A DNA stretch of 64,000 bases, from NCBI GenBank assembly GCA_947581865.1, contig CANPWA010000016.1, positions 1 through 64,000 of the forward strand, read 5' to 3'. The position numbers were made by a program, and so were the translations under genes. Positions 8,978-18,149 of this stretch are shown piece by piece. Source of the stretch: an uncultured Acetatifactor sp. Its GTDB lineage: Bacteria; Bacillota; Clostridia; Lachnospirales; Lachnospiraceae. The notes below the pieces were generated by a model, which was not told the origin of the DNA, did not search any database, and saw nothing but the letters and a program-made list of their open reading frames with translations. Positions within the stretch are counted from its first letter, which is position 1. Each line of letters opens with the position of its first letter.

Positions 8978-9103
8978 AGAGGCGCAAAAGCATAGAGGAA
9001 GAAAGGCGCAGAGGCGTAAACGCACAGGGGCAGAAAAAGCATAGAGGCGCAAAAGCATAGAGGAAGAAAGGTGCAGAGGCGCAAAAGCATAGAGGCGGAA
9101 AGG
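8978..9103 (+). repeat. Purine-rich degenerate 29-bp direct repeats
   Basis: Two identical 29-base units (8978-9006 and 9043-9071) start AGAGGCGCAAAAGCATAGAG and end GAAGAAAGG. A third (9075-9103) differs near its end, and a degenerate copy lies at 9010-9033. They fill the gap between the esterase and the LysR gene up to the ribosome-binding region. The units are unequal and partly overlap in phase, so this is not a CRISPR array. A similar purine-rich duplication precedes def at 38904. Confidence 0.8.
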
Positions 9104-9111
9104 AAGAAACG

Positions 9112-10029
9112 ATGACACTGACTCAGTTGATGTATGTGGTTGCCGTAGCGGACACAAAGTCCATGAACAGAGCGGCGGCAGGGCTGTTTGTGTCCCAGCC
9201 GGCGCTGTCCGGCGCGATCCGGGATCTGGAGGAGGAGCTTCATATCGAATTGTTTATCCGCACGAACCGGGGGATCGTACTCACCACGGAGGGCGAGGAG
9301 TTTCTCAGCTACGCGAGACAGATGGCAGAGCTTAACAGGATGATCGGGGAAAGGTATATTGACCACAGACAGAGCAGGAAGAAATTCAGTGTGTCCATGC
9401 AGCACTATTCCTTTGCCGTGGAAGCATTTATAGAACTGGGCAACCGATTTTCCATGAGCGAGTATGAGCTTGCCGTACATGAGACAAAGACCCATGAAGT
9501 CATAGACAATGTGCGGGACTATCGAAGCGAGATAGGCGTTTTATATATCAATGAATTTAACCAAAAGGCAATGAAAAAAATATTTACAAAAAATGATCTG
9601 GAATTTGTCCCGTTGTTTGAATGCGGGATCTCCGTATACCTGAGCAAAGCGCATCCTTTGGCTGCCCGAAAGAAAATACGGTTTGAGGAACTGGGGGATT
9701 ATCCGTGCCTCTCCTTTGAACAGGGGGAGTACAATTCCTTCTACTTTGCGGAGGAAGTGTTGAGTACGCTGGATTATAAACAGATCATCAAGGCGGATGA
9801 CCGGGCAACGATGCTGAATCTCATGGTGGGTCTGAACGGTTACACGCTGTGTTCCGGCATTATCTGTGAGGACCTGAATGGAGGAAATTATATTTCGGTT
9901 CCCCTGGACACAGAGGATACCATGACCATCGGTTACATCAGGCGCAAGAATATGCCTCTGAGCGCCTTGGGGAAGGAATATATTGAAATATTAAAAAAAT
10001 ATGGCGCGGGTGAAGCCCGGGAAAAATAG
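9112..10029 (+). CDS. LysR-family transcriptional regulator
   Basis: A 305-residue regulator. The winged helix-turn-helix occupies residues 1-65 (SMNRAAAGLFVSQPALSGAI and the wing RTNRGIVLTTEGEEF). The rest is the periplasmic-binding-protein-like effector domain. It is transcribed in the same direction as, and directly ahead of, two PLP-dependent C-S lyases and a transporter cluster. It is therefore a likely local regulator of sulfur amino acid use, as CysB-like LysR proteins are elsewhere. The effector and the operator are not evident. Confidence 0.9.
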   Translation: MTLTQLMYVVAVADTKSMNRAAAGLFVSQPALSGAIRDLEEELHIELFIRTNRGIVLTTEGEEFLSYARQMAELNRMIGERYIDHRQSRKKFSVSMQHYSFAVEAFIELGNRFSMSEYELAVHETKTHEVIDNVRDYRSEIGVLYINEFNQKAMKKIFTKNDLEFVPLFECGISVYLSKAHPLAARKKIRFEELGDYPCLSFEQGEYNSFYFAEEVLSTLDYKQIIKADDRATMLNLMVGLNGYTLCSGIICEDLNGGNYISVPLDTEDTMTIGYIRRKNMPLSALGKEYIEILKKYGAGEAREK

Positions 10030-10068
10030 GCTGGCATGGGAAGAGCGGGAGAAAGGGAGGAAACAGTC

Positions 10069-11253
10069 ATGGATCGTGGATTTGCGACGCGATGTATTTA
10101 TGGGAACGGCAGGGATTATGACAAGGATAAAACGGGGGCGATCAGTTTCCCCATTTATCAGACGGCTACCTATGCGCATCCTGCAGTAGGGCAGAGTACA
10201 GGGTTTGATTACAGCCGCCTGCAGAATCCCACCAGGCAGCAGGTGGAGAAGATCGTGGCGGCATTGGAGGGCGGAGTGGACGCCCTGGCGTTTTCATCGG
10301 GGATGGCAGCCATTGCCGCGATGATGGAACTGTTTGACCCGGGAGACCATCTGATCACGGATTCGGATCTGTATGGAGGAAGCATCCGTCTGTTTGACCA
10401 TATCAGCGAAAAGAATGGAATTTTATTCAGCCATATCGACTGCGCGGAGGAGGACATTGAAAGCTTTGTTCAAAAAAATACCCGGGCGATTTTCATCGAG
10501 ACGCCTACCAATCCGATGATGAATGTGATCGATCTCCGCAAAGTGTCAGAGATTGCAAAACGGCATGGACTTCTGCTGATTGTGGATAATACCTTTATGT
10601 CCCCCTATTTTCAGAATCCCTTTGCATTCGGGGCGGACATCATCATCCACAGCGGCACAAAATTTTTGGGCGGGCACAATGATACCTTATCGGGTTTTAT
10701 CGTGACCAATTCACAAAAGCTGGCGGAGCGGTTTCGGTTTATCATCAAGACGGTGGGCTCCGGGCTGGCGCCCTTTGACAGCTGGCTGATCCTGAGGGGA
10801 ATCAAGACGCTGCCTCTGCGGATGGAAAAAGCGCAGAGCAATGCGAAGAAAATTGTGGAATTTTTGCAGCGGGAGCCGGGAGTGAGAAAGGTGTATTATC
10901 CGGGCATAAAAGGCACGAAGGGCTATGAGATATGCCGGGCGCAGGCGCGGGGGTTTGGCAGTATGCTCACCTTTGAGGTGGAGAGCAGAGAACTTGCATT
11001 ACATATCCTGCAGTCCACAAAGCTCATTCCTTTTGCGGAGAGCCTTGGGGGCACGGAGACATTGCTCACTTATCCCCTGACACAGACCCATGCGGATGTG
11101 CCGGAAAAGGTCCGGCTCAAAAACGGGATTACGGACTGTGTACTCAGGCTGTCGGCGGGGATCGAGGATGCGCAGGATCTGATCGACGATCTGCGGCAGG
11201 CGTTTGATTCCTTTGGGGGGCGGAGCCCTCGAAGCAGGGACGTCGAGGGATAA
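10069..11253 (+). CDS. PLP-dependent trans-sulfuration enzyme (Cys/Met metabolism family)
   Basis: A 394-residue enzyme of the cystathionine gamma-synthase / gamma-lyase / methionine gamma-lyase family. Features include YSRLQNPTRQQVE, SSGMAAI, ETPTNPMM, DNTFMSPYFQNP and the PLP lysine in SGTKFLGGHNDTLSG. ATG at 10069 is preferred over an upstream in-frame ATG at 10036 because GGGAGG lies 10 bases before it and the protein then begins at the usual family position (FATRCIYGN). Synthase and lyase members cannot be separated by motif alone. Pairing with a MalY-type beta-lyase suggests cleavage of sulfur amino acids. Confidence 0.88.
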   Translation: MDRGFATRCIYGNGRDYDKDKTGAISFPIYQTATYAHPAVGQSTGFDYSRLQNPTRQQVEKIVAALEGGVDALAFSSGMAAIAAMMELFDPGDHLITDSDLYGGSIRLFDHISEKNGILFSHIDCAEEDIESFVQKNTRAIFIETPTNPMMNVIDLRKVSEIAKRHGLLLIVDNTFMSPYFQNPFAFGADIIIHSGTKFLGGHNDTLSGFIVTNSQKLAERFRFIIKTVGSGLAPFDSWLILRGIKTLPLRMEKAQSNAKKIVEFLQREPGVRKVYYPGIKGTKGYEICRAQARGFGSMLTFEVESRELALHILQSTKLIPFAESLGGTETLLTYPLTQTHADVPEKVRLKNGITDCVLRLSAGIEDAQDLIDDLRQAFDSFGGRSPRSRDVEG

Positions 11254-11274
11254 CGAGCGAAAGGGGCGAAGAAA

Positions 11275-12474
11275 GTGTCAGAGGAATATTTCGATTTCGA
11301 CGAGGTCATTGACCGGAGAAATACCGATTGTCTGAAATATGATTTTGCGGTGCAGCGGGGCAGACCGGAAGGTGTGCTGCCTCTCTGGGTGGCTGATATG
11401 GATTTCAGGACATCCCGGAAGATCCTGGATGCCATCGCAGAACGGGTAGACCATGGTATTTTTGGCTATACCGAGAGCGGTGAGAGTTATTTTGAGGCGG
11501 TGGCGGGATGGATGCGGGGGAGACATGCCTGGGAGGTGCGCCGGGAGTGGCTGGTGAAGACGCCGGGAGTGGTGTTTGCGCTTGCCATGGCAGTCAAGGC
11601 ATATTCCCGTGAAGGAGATGCCGTCCTGATCCAGCAGCCGGTGTATTATCCGTTTACCGAGGTCATTGAGGATAACGGGAGAAAGGTTGTAAACAGTTCT
11701 CTCATACAGGGGAAAGACGGACGGTATCGCATTGATTTTGAGGATCTGGAGACCAAGATCGTAAAGAACCGTGTATCGCTGTTTTTGCTCTGCAGCCCCC
11801 ACAATCCTGTGGGCAGAGTGTGGAGCAGGGAGGAGCTGGAGCGGCTGGGTGAGATCTGTCTCAAGCATAATGTAGTGGTGGTCAGCGATGAGATCCATGA
11901 GGATTTTGTCTTCGGGGATAGAAGGCATTATGTGTTCGCGGATGTAAGGACGGAATTTGAGGATATTTCCGTGATCTGTACCTCTCCGGCCAAGACTTTC
12001 AATCTGGCGGGGCTTCAGATCTCCAACATTTTTATCCCCAATAAGGAACTGCGGACGAAATTTGAAAAGCAGATCGCCGCGGCAGGCTACAGCCAGCTCA
12101 ATACCATCGGTCTGACAGCCTGTGAGGCTGCGTACCGCCACGGTGCAGACTGGTATGAGGCGATGCTTCGGTATGTGGCGGACAATATCGGTTATATGAA
12201 GGAGTATCTCACGACGAGGCTGCCCATGCTTAAGATGACTGTTCCGGAGGGAACTTACCTGGTGTGGGTCGATTTCAGGGCGTTAGGTCTGCCCCCGGAG
12301 CAGCTCGAGGAACTGATCGTGAAGAAGGCGGATTTATGGCTGGACAGCGGTGCGATCTTCGGGGAGACAGGACAGGGATTTGAGAGGTTTAATGTGGCAT
12401 GTCCCAGAAAGATACTGAAAAAAGCCCTGGAACAGCTGGAGAGAGCCATAGGTGAAAGCTATAACATACCATAG
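11275..12474 (+). CDS. MalY/PatB-type PLP aminotransferase, probable C-S beta-lyase
   Basis: A 399-residue fold-type I enzyme of the MalY/PatB subgroup. The subgroup opening DRRNTDCLKYD and PLWVADMDF is present, as are PHNPVGRVW, VVSDEIHEDF and the PLP lysine in SPAKTFNLAGLQ. Members cleave cystathionine and other cysteine S-conjugates to thiol, pyruvate and ammonia. GTG start 21 bases after the upstream gene. No terminator separates the two lyases, so LysR and both lyases form one unit ahead of the next promoter at 12507. Confidence 0.9.
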   Translation: MSEEYFDFDEVIDRRNTDCLKYDFAVQRGRPEGVLPLWVADMDFRTSRKILDAIAERVDHGIFGYTESGESYFEAVAGWMRGRHAWEVRREWLVKTPGVVFALAMAVKAYSREGDAVLIQQPVYYPFTEVIEDNGRKVVNSSLIQGKDGRYRIDFEDLETKIVKNRVSLFLLCSPHNPVGRVWSREELERLGEICLKHNVVVVSDEIHEDFVFGDRRHYVFADVRTEFEDISVICTSPAKTFNLAGLQISNIFIPNKELRTKFEKQIAAAGYSQLNTIGLTACEAAYRHGADWYEAMLRYVADNIGYMKEYLTTRLPMLKMTVPEGTYLVWVDFRALGLPPEQLEELIVKKADLWLDSGAIFGETGQGFERFNVACPRKILKKALEQLERAIGESYNIP

Positions 12475-12506
12475 GCATAAACGATAGCCAAAAGGGGATT
12501 CGTCTA

Positions 12507-12534
12507 TTGACATAGCGGTGCCCGGTGGTATAAT
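12507..12534 (+). promoter_or_regulatory. Consensus sigma-A promoter for the transferase/transporter unit
   Basis: TTGACA (12507-12512), a 16-base spacer and TATAAT (12529-12534), both boxes perfect. It lies 62 bases before the glutathione-transferase-like gene and can drive the transporter genes separately from the lyases. Confidence 0.8.
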
Positions 12535-12596
12535 AGCATCTATAAACACAGTATACCTATATAAATAGTAGGAAATAAACAGAAGGAGGATTATCT

Positions 12597-13829
12597 ATGC
12601 TGACATGTGAAGTACATTTGCAGGAGACGGGTTCGGAAGAACTCTTACAGCCCTATACGGATGAGGAAGCGGAGGCACACGCTCAGGAGGTGGGAGTGGA
12701 TCCCAGACCCAATGAGACGATCAGTGAGATTGACGGGACGGGAGCGTTCATCCGTCAGCCCAATGCCTTTATTCAGCCCTTTGGAGATAAGGAAGGAGAT
12801 TTAAAGGCAGAGGCGGGGCGCTATGCGATCTATTGGGCAGTGGGATGCAACTGGTCCAACCGTCCGGTCATTGTGAGAGATCTGCTGGGGCGGCAGGATG
12901 TCATTAAGGATCATCTGGTGACGCACTCGGGGCAGACGAATAAATACGGACATGGTTTTGGAGATCAGCCGGGACACAAAGATCCCCTCACGGGAGCCTA
13001 TTTCCTGAGTGAGTTTTATAAAAGGGCAAAGCCGGATTTCACCGGCAGGGCGACGACTCCTACCCTGGTGGATATCATTGAAAAGAAGGCGGTGAACAAT
13101 GATTATCACCGTCTGACCAACTATCTGGAAGTGCAGTTCAGACCATTCCAGCCCGCGGACTCGCCGGATCTTTACCCGAAGAAGTTCCGCAGAGAGATTG
13201 ACGAGTTCAATGACTGGCTGTTTCCCCATGTCAACAACGGGCACTACCGCATGGCATTCTGCCAGTCGCCGGAGGCATATGATGAAGCCTATGAAGATTT
13301 CTATGAATCTCTTGAGAAGCTGGATAAGCGTTTGGAGACAAACCGCTTCCTGTTCGGAGATTATATCACCGACAGCGATGTCCGGGCATATGTGACTCTG
13401 GCGAGATGGGATGTGAGCTATTATCGCAATGTCGGTCCCGTGAAAAAGCCCGTCCGGGATTATAAAAATATCTGGGGATATCTGAGAGAGCTCAATACCA
13501 TTCCGGCGTTTCACAATAACTGCAACGCCAGAACCCTCGCTTTGAACGGGCTGCCGAAAGACAGCAAAAAACTGTTCCGCGGGTACAATGAGAGAATCCT
13601 TACGAAGGTTGACTTCGATAAACTCTGGGCGGACGACGGAGAGAGAAGGAAGCTGAGCAGAACGCCGGATGAACTGTTCCTGCGCCATCCGGAGGGAGAA
13701 ACCTATGAGGAGTATGCGGGGGAGATCTCCACTACGATCTGGAACAGCCCCAGCTGGGACGACCGCAATCCCAAGAACGGAGTTCTTTCGGTGGATGCCT
13801 CCGTCAATCCGTTAAAGGGATTACTGTAA
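12597..13829 (+). CDS. Glutathione S-transferase-like protein (glutathionyl-hydroquinone reductase family)
   Basis: A 410-residue cytosolic protein of the Xi-class / glutathionyl-hydroquinone reductase type. A thioredoxin-like domain carries the catalytic cysteine, C84, in YAIYWAVGCNWSNR (CPWAHR in proteobacterial members). An all-helical GST C-terminal domain follows (about residues 190-330, with FLFGDYITDSDVR). Clostridia usually lack glutathione, so the thiol partner may be another small thiol or glutathione taken up from outside. Its own consensus promoter and its place before a transporter and deacylase-type enzymes suggest work on thiol conjugates; that is inference. Confidence 0.8.
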   Translation: MLTCEVHLQETGSEELLQPYTDEEAEAHAQEVGVDPRPNETISEIDGTGAFIRQPNAFIQPFGDKEGDLKAEAGRYAIYWAVGCNWSNRPVIVRDLLGRQDVIKDHLVTHSGQTNKYGHGFGDQPGHKDPLTGAYFLSEFYKRAKPDFTGRATTPTLVDIIEKKAVNNDYHRLTNYLEVQFRPFQPADSPDLYPKKFRREIDEFNDWLFPHVNNGHYRMAFCQSPEAYDEAYEDFYESLEKLDKRLETNRFLFGDYITDSDVRAYVTLARWDVSYYRNVGPVKKPVRDYKNIWGYLRELNTIPAFHNNCNARTLALNGLPKDSKKLFRGYNERILTKVDFDKLWADDGERRKLSRTPDELFLRHPEGETYEEYAGEISTTIWNSPSWDDRNPKNGVLSVDASVNPLKGLL

Positions 13830-13876
13830 AAAAATAAAGGGGATCCGGACAGAGAGGATCCGGAAGGAGGAGTATT

Positions 13877-14752
13877 ATGAAAAAGAAAGCTGTAAAACGT
13901 ATCATTGTGTCGGCGCTGACGGCTGCCCTGACCCTGGGCAGTCTGACCGGATGCCAGAGCGCAAAGAGCAGCGGGGCATCCGCGGGAGTTACCAAAGTGA
14001 CCGTGGCAACCAAGGGAAGCCCGGCTCCCTATATGACAGTGGATGAAAACAATGAGATCGGAGGAAGCGATATCGAGATCCTAAAGGCGGTCTTTGAGCG
14101 TCTTCCCCAATATGAAATTGAAATTGTAAAGGCGGACGATCCCCTGACCGGGCTGACCAGCGGTCTGTACGATGTGGCGGTGAACAATTACGCCTGGCAG
14201 GAGGAGAGAGGCGAGCTGTATTATTTCAGCCTGCCCTATAAGACCGGGTATGATGTGTACATTCAGAGGAGCGGTGATGAGCCGCTGACAGGGCTGCAGG
14301 ATCTTGCAGACCGGGGATACAAGACCGAGGTCAGCGCAGGCAGCAATAAGGCGCTGGCGCTGGAGCATTGGAATGCGCAGAATCCGGAGCATCCGATCGA
14401 TATCGTATACGCGGAATCCGATTTTCAGATCAAATTCCAAAACATCGTGGACGGAAAGACGGATGTGGCGATCGACGACGGTCCCATCCTGGATACGCTG
14501 ATCGGACAGTTCGGTCTGGAGAACGATCTGGTGGGGAATCCCATCGACGCCCAGACCCAGGAGTTTATCAGTCCTCATAACAGCTCTTATTTCCTGTTCC
14601 CCAAGGATGACGGCGGTGCAGCCCTCAGGGAGGATGTGGATGAGGCCCTCAAGGAGATCTATGAGGACGGCACTCTGTCGGAGATCCTGACCAGGTATTT
14701 TGGGGTGGATGCCAGCCCTGCGCCGGAGGATCTGGAAACTACCCTCAACTGA
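13877..14752 (+). CDS. Amino acid ABC transporter substrate-binding lipoprotein
   Basis: A 291-residue extracellular solute-binding protein, family 3. The signal peptide ends in a lipobox (GSLTGC), so it is anchored by lipid at its cysteine. Typical features are GSPAPYMTVDENNEIGGSDI near the start and KTDVAIDDGP in the second lobe. Strong AAGGAGGAG before ATG. Its permease and ATPase are encoded 1.9 and 2.6 kb downstream in the same direction. The subclass transports polar amino acids, including cystine. The exact substrate is not determined. Confidence 0.9.
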   Translation: MKKKAVKRIIVSALTAALTLGSLTGCQSAKSSGASAGVTKVTVATKGSPAPYMTVDENNEIGGSDIEILKAVFERLPQYEIEIVKADDPLTGLTSGLYDVAVNNYAWQEERGELYYFSLPYKTGYDVYIQRSGDEPLTGLQDLADRGYKTEVSAGSNKALALEHWNAQNPEHPIDIVYAESDFQIKFQNIVDGKTDVAIDDGPILDTLIGQFGLENDLVGNPIDAQTQEFISPHNSSYFLFPKDDGGAALREDVDEALKEIYEDGTLSEILTRYFGVDASPAPEDLETTLN

Positions 14753-14794
14753 CAAAAGAGATCGGATCCCATCGGAAAAGGAAGAAAACATAAG

Positions 14795-16054
14795 ATGAAG
14801 AAGCTCATTAAAAACGTGAATCTGTTTGACGGCAAAAATGAATCGGTCTCGGAGCATCAAAACATCGTCATAACGGATCATCTGGTGACGGATATTTTTA
14901 CAGGGGATTTCTCGGAGGAAAGTTTTGATGAAGTGACGGACGGCAAAAACCAATACGCTATCCCCGGTCTCACAGATGCCCATGTGCATCTCGGCAAAAC
15001 CCATATCGACGGCGCGACGCCCTCCTATGACGCCATTGTGGGATCGGTGGTGGCGGGGAAGCTTCTGGAACACGGCATTACCACGGTCAGGGACGCGGGA
15101 AGCGTGACGGACGGGCTGAAGAGAGCCATAGACGAGGGTGTGATCCCCGGTCCCAGAATTTATCCCAGTATGAATTATCTGTCCCAGACCTGCGGACATG
15201 GGGACAGTGAATCTGCACATTACAACAGGGATATCCAGTACCGAAATCCCAGAGGCGGCGTTTTGTGCGACGGTGTTGCGGAGTGCAGGAGAGCGGTGCG
15301 GGAGCAGTTTTTTCTGGGGGCGTCCCAGATTAAGATCATGGCAGGCGGCGGCATGAGTTCGGAGTGCGACCCGGTGGAGACGCTGCAGTTTTCGGAGGAG
15401 GAAATGAGGGCGATCACGGAAACGGCAGCGGATTATGGCAGCTACGTGATGGCGCATCTCTATACTCCGGCATGTATACAGCGCGCGGTCAGAGCCGGGG
15501 TAAAAAGCCTGGAACACGGTCATTGGATCGACGAGGAGACCGCGAAACTCATCCGGGATACGGGAGTGTTTTTGAATCCCTGCCCCCAGTTTACTCTGGA
15601 GGAGATCCGATGGAATCACATGGGTGAGTTTTCCGACCAGCCCTCACAGCGGAAGAAAAAGAAAAAGCCCGGCGGGGAGAAAGTCAAAGAGCATATCGAC
15701 GAGACCACGGATCTCATCAATAAATACGACCTGAAGATTTTGTTTGGCACAGATCTGATGATCATGTATAACGGTTATGAGCCGAGAGCGAGTCTGGACT
15801 TTACCGTCTACAAAAAGCGGTTCGGTTCCTTTCGGGGATTGCTGGCGGCAACCGGGAATTTCAATGACATCACAAAGCTGACCACCTATCAGAACCCTTA
15901 TCCGGACGGAGAGATCGGGCTGCTGAAAAAAGGTTCTTACGCGGATATCGTTATCACAAACGGAAATCCCGTGAAAGATCTGGATGTTCTGGGGGACACG
16001 GAGAATATCCTGTTTGTCATGAAAGACGGAAAGGTTTACAAAAATAAACTCTGA
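14795..16054 (+). CDS. Metal-dependent amidohydrolase (imidazolonepropionase-like)
   Basis: A 419-residue amidohydrolase-superfamily enzyme. The first metal motif HxH is in GLTDAHVHLGKTHI. Later ligands lie in VMAHLYTP and SLEHGHWI, and the catalytic aspartate in LFGTDLMIMY. The small beta-domain at both ends (the start, and GSYADIVITNGNPVKDLDVL near the end) is typical of imidazolonepropionase-like and Xaa-Pro-type amidohydrolases. No signal peptide. Located between the binding protein and permease of an amino acid transporter, it probably hydrolyses the imported compound or a derivative. Confidence 0.85.
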   Translation: MKKLIKNVNLFDGKNESVSEHQNIVITDHLVTDIFTGDFSEESFDEVTDGKNQYAIPGLTDAHVHLGKTHIDGATPSYDAIVGSVVAGKLLEHGITTVRDAGSVTDGLKRAIDEGVIPGPRIYPSMNYLSQTCGHGDSESAHYNRDIQYRNPRGGVLCDGVAECRRAVREQFFLGASQIKIMAGGGMSSECDPVETLQFSEEEMRAITETAADYGSYVMAHLYTPACIQRAVRAGVKSLEHGHWIDEETAKLIRDTGVFLNPCPQFTLEEIRWNHMGEFSDQPSQRKKKKKPGGEKVKEHIDETTDLINKYDLKILFGTDLMIMYNGYEPRASLDFTVYKKRFGSFRGLLAATGNFNDITKLTTYQNPYPDGEIGLLKKGSYADIVITNGNPVKDLDVLGDTENILFVMKDGKVYKNKL

Positions 16055-16103
16055 GATCATGCGCTGAAGAAGCGCGCCGGAGTACAGGGAGGCTGGGATC
16101 CGT

Positions 16104-16622
16104 ATGGAAATCTACAGGATTGAAAAGGGGAATGCGCCTGCATGGCTGTATAAGGCATATGATTATGCCAGAACGGATGCTTTTGTATTTGGGCAGAACA
16201 TACCTCTCGAAATGGAATTTGGACATGACGAGCCAGCGGAGGAGCTGGAAGCCATCGTTCTTATAGACGAGCATAGACCCATAGCGGGATGCAGGATCAC
16301 CTATCCCGCGGAGGACATCGGGAAAATCGGAAGGGTGTGTGTGATACGGCAGCGGCAGAGAAGCGGAGTGGGACATGTGCTGATCCATGAGGCCGAGAAA
16401 TGGATCAGAGAGCGGGGAGTCCGGCATGTGGTGATCAATTCCCAGGACCGGGCGGCTGCATTTTACGAGAGATGCGGATACCGTCTGGTTCCCGGGGTGG
16501 ATCCTGAGATCTATGAGAACCTTCCGCCTCGCAGGGAGAGTGCGGAGGAGAAAAAACAGCACAGAAAAGAGCTGGGATTCTCCTGCGTGCTGGTGGAAAA
16601 ATATTTGGATCAGGAAGGATAA
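16104..16622 (+). CDS. GNAT-family N-acetyltransferase
   Basis: A 172-residue acetyl-CoA-dependent acetyltransferase. The acetyl-CoA-binding motif A is IGRVCVIRQRQRSGVGHVLI (Q/RxxGxG/A form). Motif B is around HVVINSQDRAAAFYERCGYR. It lies inside the transporter gene group, four bases before the permease start codon. In Bacillus, GNAT genes inside sulfur amino acid transport operons acetylate S-modified cysteines before their breakdown. The arrangement here invites the same reading but does not prove it. Confidence 0.85.
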   Translation: MEIYRIEKGNAPAWLYKAYDYARTDAFVFGQNIPLEMEFGHDEPAEELEAIVLIDEHRPIAGCRITYPAEDIGKIGRVCVIRQRQRSGVGHVLIHEAEKWIRERGVRHVVINSQDRAAAFYERCGYRLVPGVDPEIYENLPPRRESAEEKKQHRKELGFSCVLVEKYLDQEG

Positions 16623-16626
16623 GAGC

Positions 16627-17382
16627 ATGACGAAATTGTTTGATTTTAAGCAGGTGTTTACCAATATCCCGGAACTGATGGAATATCTGCCCATCACATT
16701 GGAGCTGGCTCTGCTGGCAATGCTGATCGGGCTGGTGTTAGGGCTTTTGCTTGCGATCATCAAAATAAAGGAGATCCCGGTACTGAAGCAGCTTGCGGCG
16801 TTTTTTGTGTCGATCATCAGAGGGACGCCGGTGCTGGTCCAGCTTTACATAGTGTATTTCGGCGTACCCATGTTTTGTAAGTATCTGAATCAGAGGTTTG
16901 GAACCAGTCTGGCGGTTGCGTCCATCCCGGGGTTTGCATATGCGGTGCTTGCCCTGGGGCTCAATTCTTCGGCGTTCAGCGCGGAGATGATACGCTCCGC
17001 GCTGATGAGCGTCGGAAAAGGACAGCTGGAGGCGGCGAATGCGCTGGGAATGACTTACGGACAGGCATTGAGGAGGATCATCATCCCGGAAGCCATGACA
17101 GTGGCGCTGCCGACGATCGGCAACTCGCTGATCTCCTCCATCAAGGGAACCTCCCTGGCGTTTACCTGTGCAGTGGTGGAGCTTACGGCGCAGGGCAAGA
17201 TCATCGGCGGAAGAAATTACAGATATTTTGAGGTGTACTGTTCTCTGGCGATCATTTACTGGCTTGTGACGATCGTGATAGAGCAGATACTGAAGATCGT
17301 GGAAAGGAAGCTGGCAATTCCTGAGCAGGTGGAAAATTTTGCGGAACAACAGGATGAGGCACAGATGGGAGACGGGATATGA
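16627..17382 (+). CDS. Amino acid ABC transporter permease
   Basis: A 251-residue inner-membrane permease of the HisM/GlnP type with about five transmembrane helices (first at residues about 20-45). The EAA loop that contacts the ATPase is present (LEAANALGMTYGQALRRIIIPEA). ATG at 16627 is preferred to upstream in-frame codons because it follows AAGGATAAGAGC, and the longer version would overlap the acetyltransferase with a basic, non-family N-terminus. The last four bases overlap the ATPase gene. Confidence 0.92.
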   Translation: MTKLFDFKQVFTNIPELMEYLPITLELALLAMLIGLVLGLLLAIIKIKEIPVLKQLAAFFVSIIRGTPVLVQLYIVYFGVPMFCKYLNQRFGTSLAVASIPGFAYAVLALGLNSSAFSAEMIRSALMSVGKGQLEAANALGMTYGQALRRIIIPEAMTVALPTIGNSLISSIKGTSLAFTCAVVELTAQGKIIGGRNYRYFEVYCSLAIIYWLVTIVIEQILKIVERKLAIPEQVENFAEQQDEAQMGDGI

Positions 17383-18149
17383 GTTTGATTGAAATCAGGG
17401 ATCTGCATAAACAATTTAAGGGTAATGTGGTATTGGACGGAATCGACCTGGCGATCGAGCAGGGAAATGTGATCGGGATCATAGGACCTTCCGGAACGGG
17501 CAAATCAACGCTCCTGCGCTGTCTCAATCAGCTGGAAATACCGGAGAAGGGTTTTTTGAAGCTGCAGGACAAAGAGATCGACCTGTCTTCCAGAAAGAAT
17601 AAGAAAGAGATCCTGGAACTGCGGCAGAACACGGGAATGGTGTTTCAGCAGTTTAATCTTTTTGAGCGCAAGACGGCTTTGGAAAATGTGGAGGAGGGTC
17701 TTCTTGTGGTTCAGAAGAAATCCAAGGAGGAAGCCAGGGAAATTGCGCTGGAGGAGCTTAGGAGAGTCGGGATGACCGCCTGGGCAAACCATTACCCCCG
17801 ACATCTCTCCGGAGGGCAGCAGCAGAGGGTCGCCATAGCCAGGGCGCTTGCCATGAGACCCAAATTATTGCTCTTTGACGAGCCCACCTCCGCGCTGGAC
17901 CCGGAAATGGTCGGGGAGGTGCTGGATGTCATCCGGCAGATCGCGGCAGAGGGGTACACCATGCTTCTGGTGTCCCATGAGATGGCGTTTGTGCGGAATG
18001 TTTCCAACAGAGTGATCTTCATCGACAAGGGTGTGATCGTGGAGGACGGAACGCCGGGTCAGGTGTTTCATTATCCCCAAAATGACAGGACGAAGGAATT
18101 TCTGGCAAAGATGCACATGCTGGAGATGGAGCCGGAATACAGTATTTGA
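17379..18149 (+). CDS. Amino acid ABC transporter ATP-binding protein
   Basis: A 256-residue ATPase of the polar amino acid uptake class. Walker A GPSGTGKST, Q-loop VFQQFNLF, signature LSGGQQQR, Walker B LLLFDEPTSALD and the switch histidine in LLVSHEM are intact. The start overlaps the permease end by four bases and its own end overlaps the next open frame, indicating tight translational coupling. It powers the transporter formed with the proteins at 13877 and 16627. Confidence 0.95.
   Translation: MSLIEIRDLHKQFKGNVVLDGIDLAIEQGNVIGIIGPSGTGKSTLLRCLNQLEIPEKGFLKLQDKEIDLSSRKNKKEILELRQNTGMVFQQFNLFERKTALENVEEGLLVVQKKSKEEAREIALEELRRVGMTAWANHYPRHLSGGQQQRVAIARALAMRPKLLLFDEPTSALDPEMVGEVLDVIRQIAAEGYTMLLVSHEMAFVRNVSNRVIFIDKGVIVEDGTPGQVFHYPQNDRTKEFLAKMHMLEMEPEYSI

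Noticed and set aside
8978-9103. CRISPR array
   Set aside because: Units are purine-rich, of unequal spacing and partly degenerate, with no spacers of regular length and no cas genes.
14081-15619. 512-codon open frame on the minus strand
   Set aside because: It lies wholly opposite the binding-protein and amidohydrolase genes, which carry clear family motifs. It arises from codon bias in GC-rich DNA and has no recognisable protein signature.
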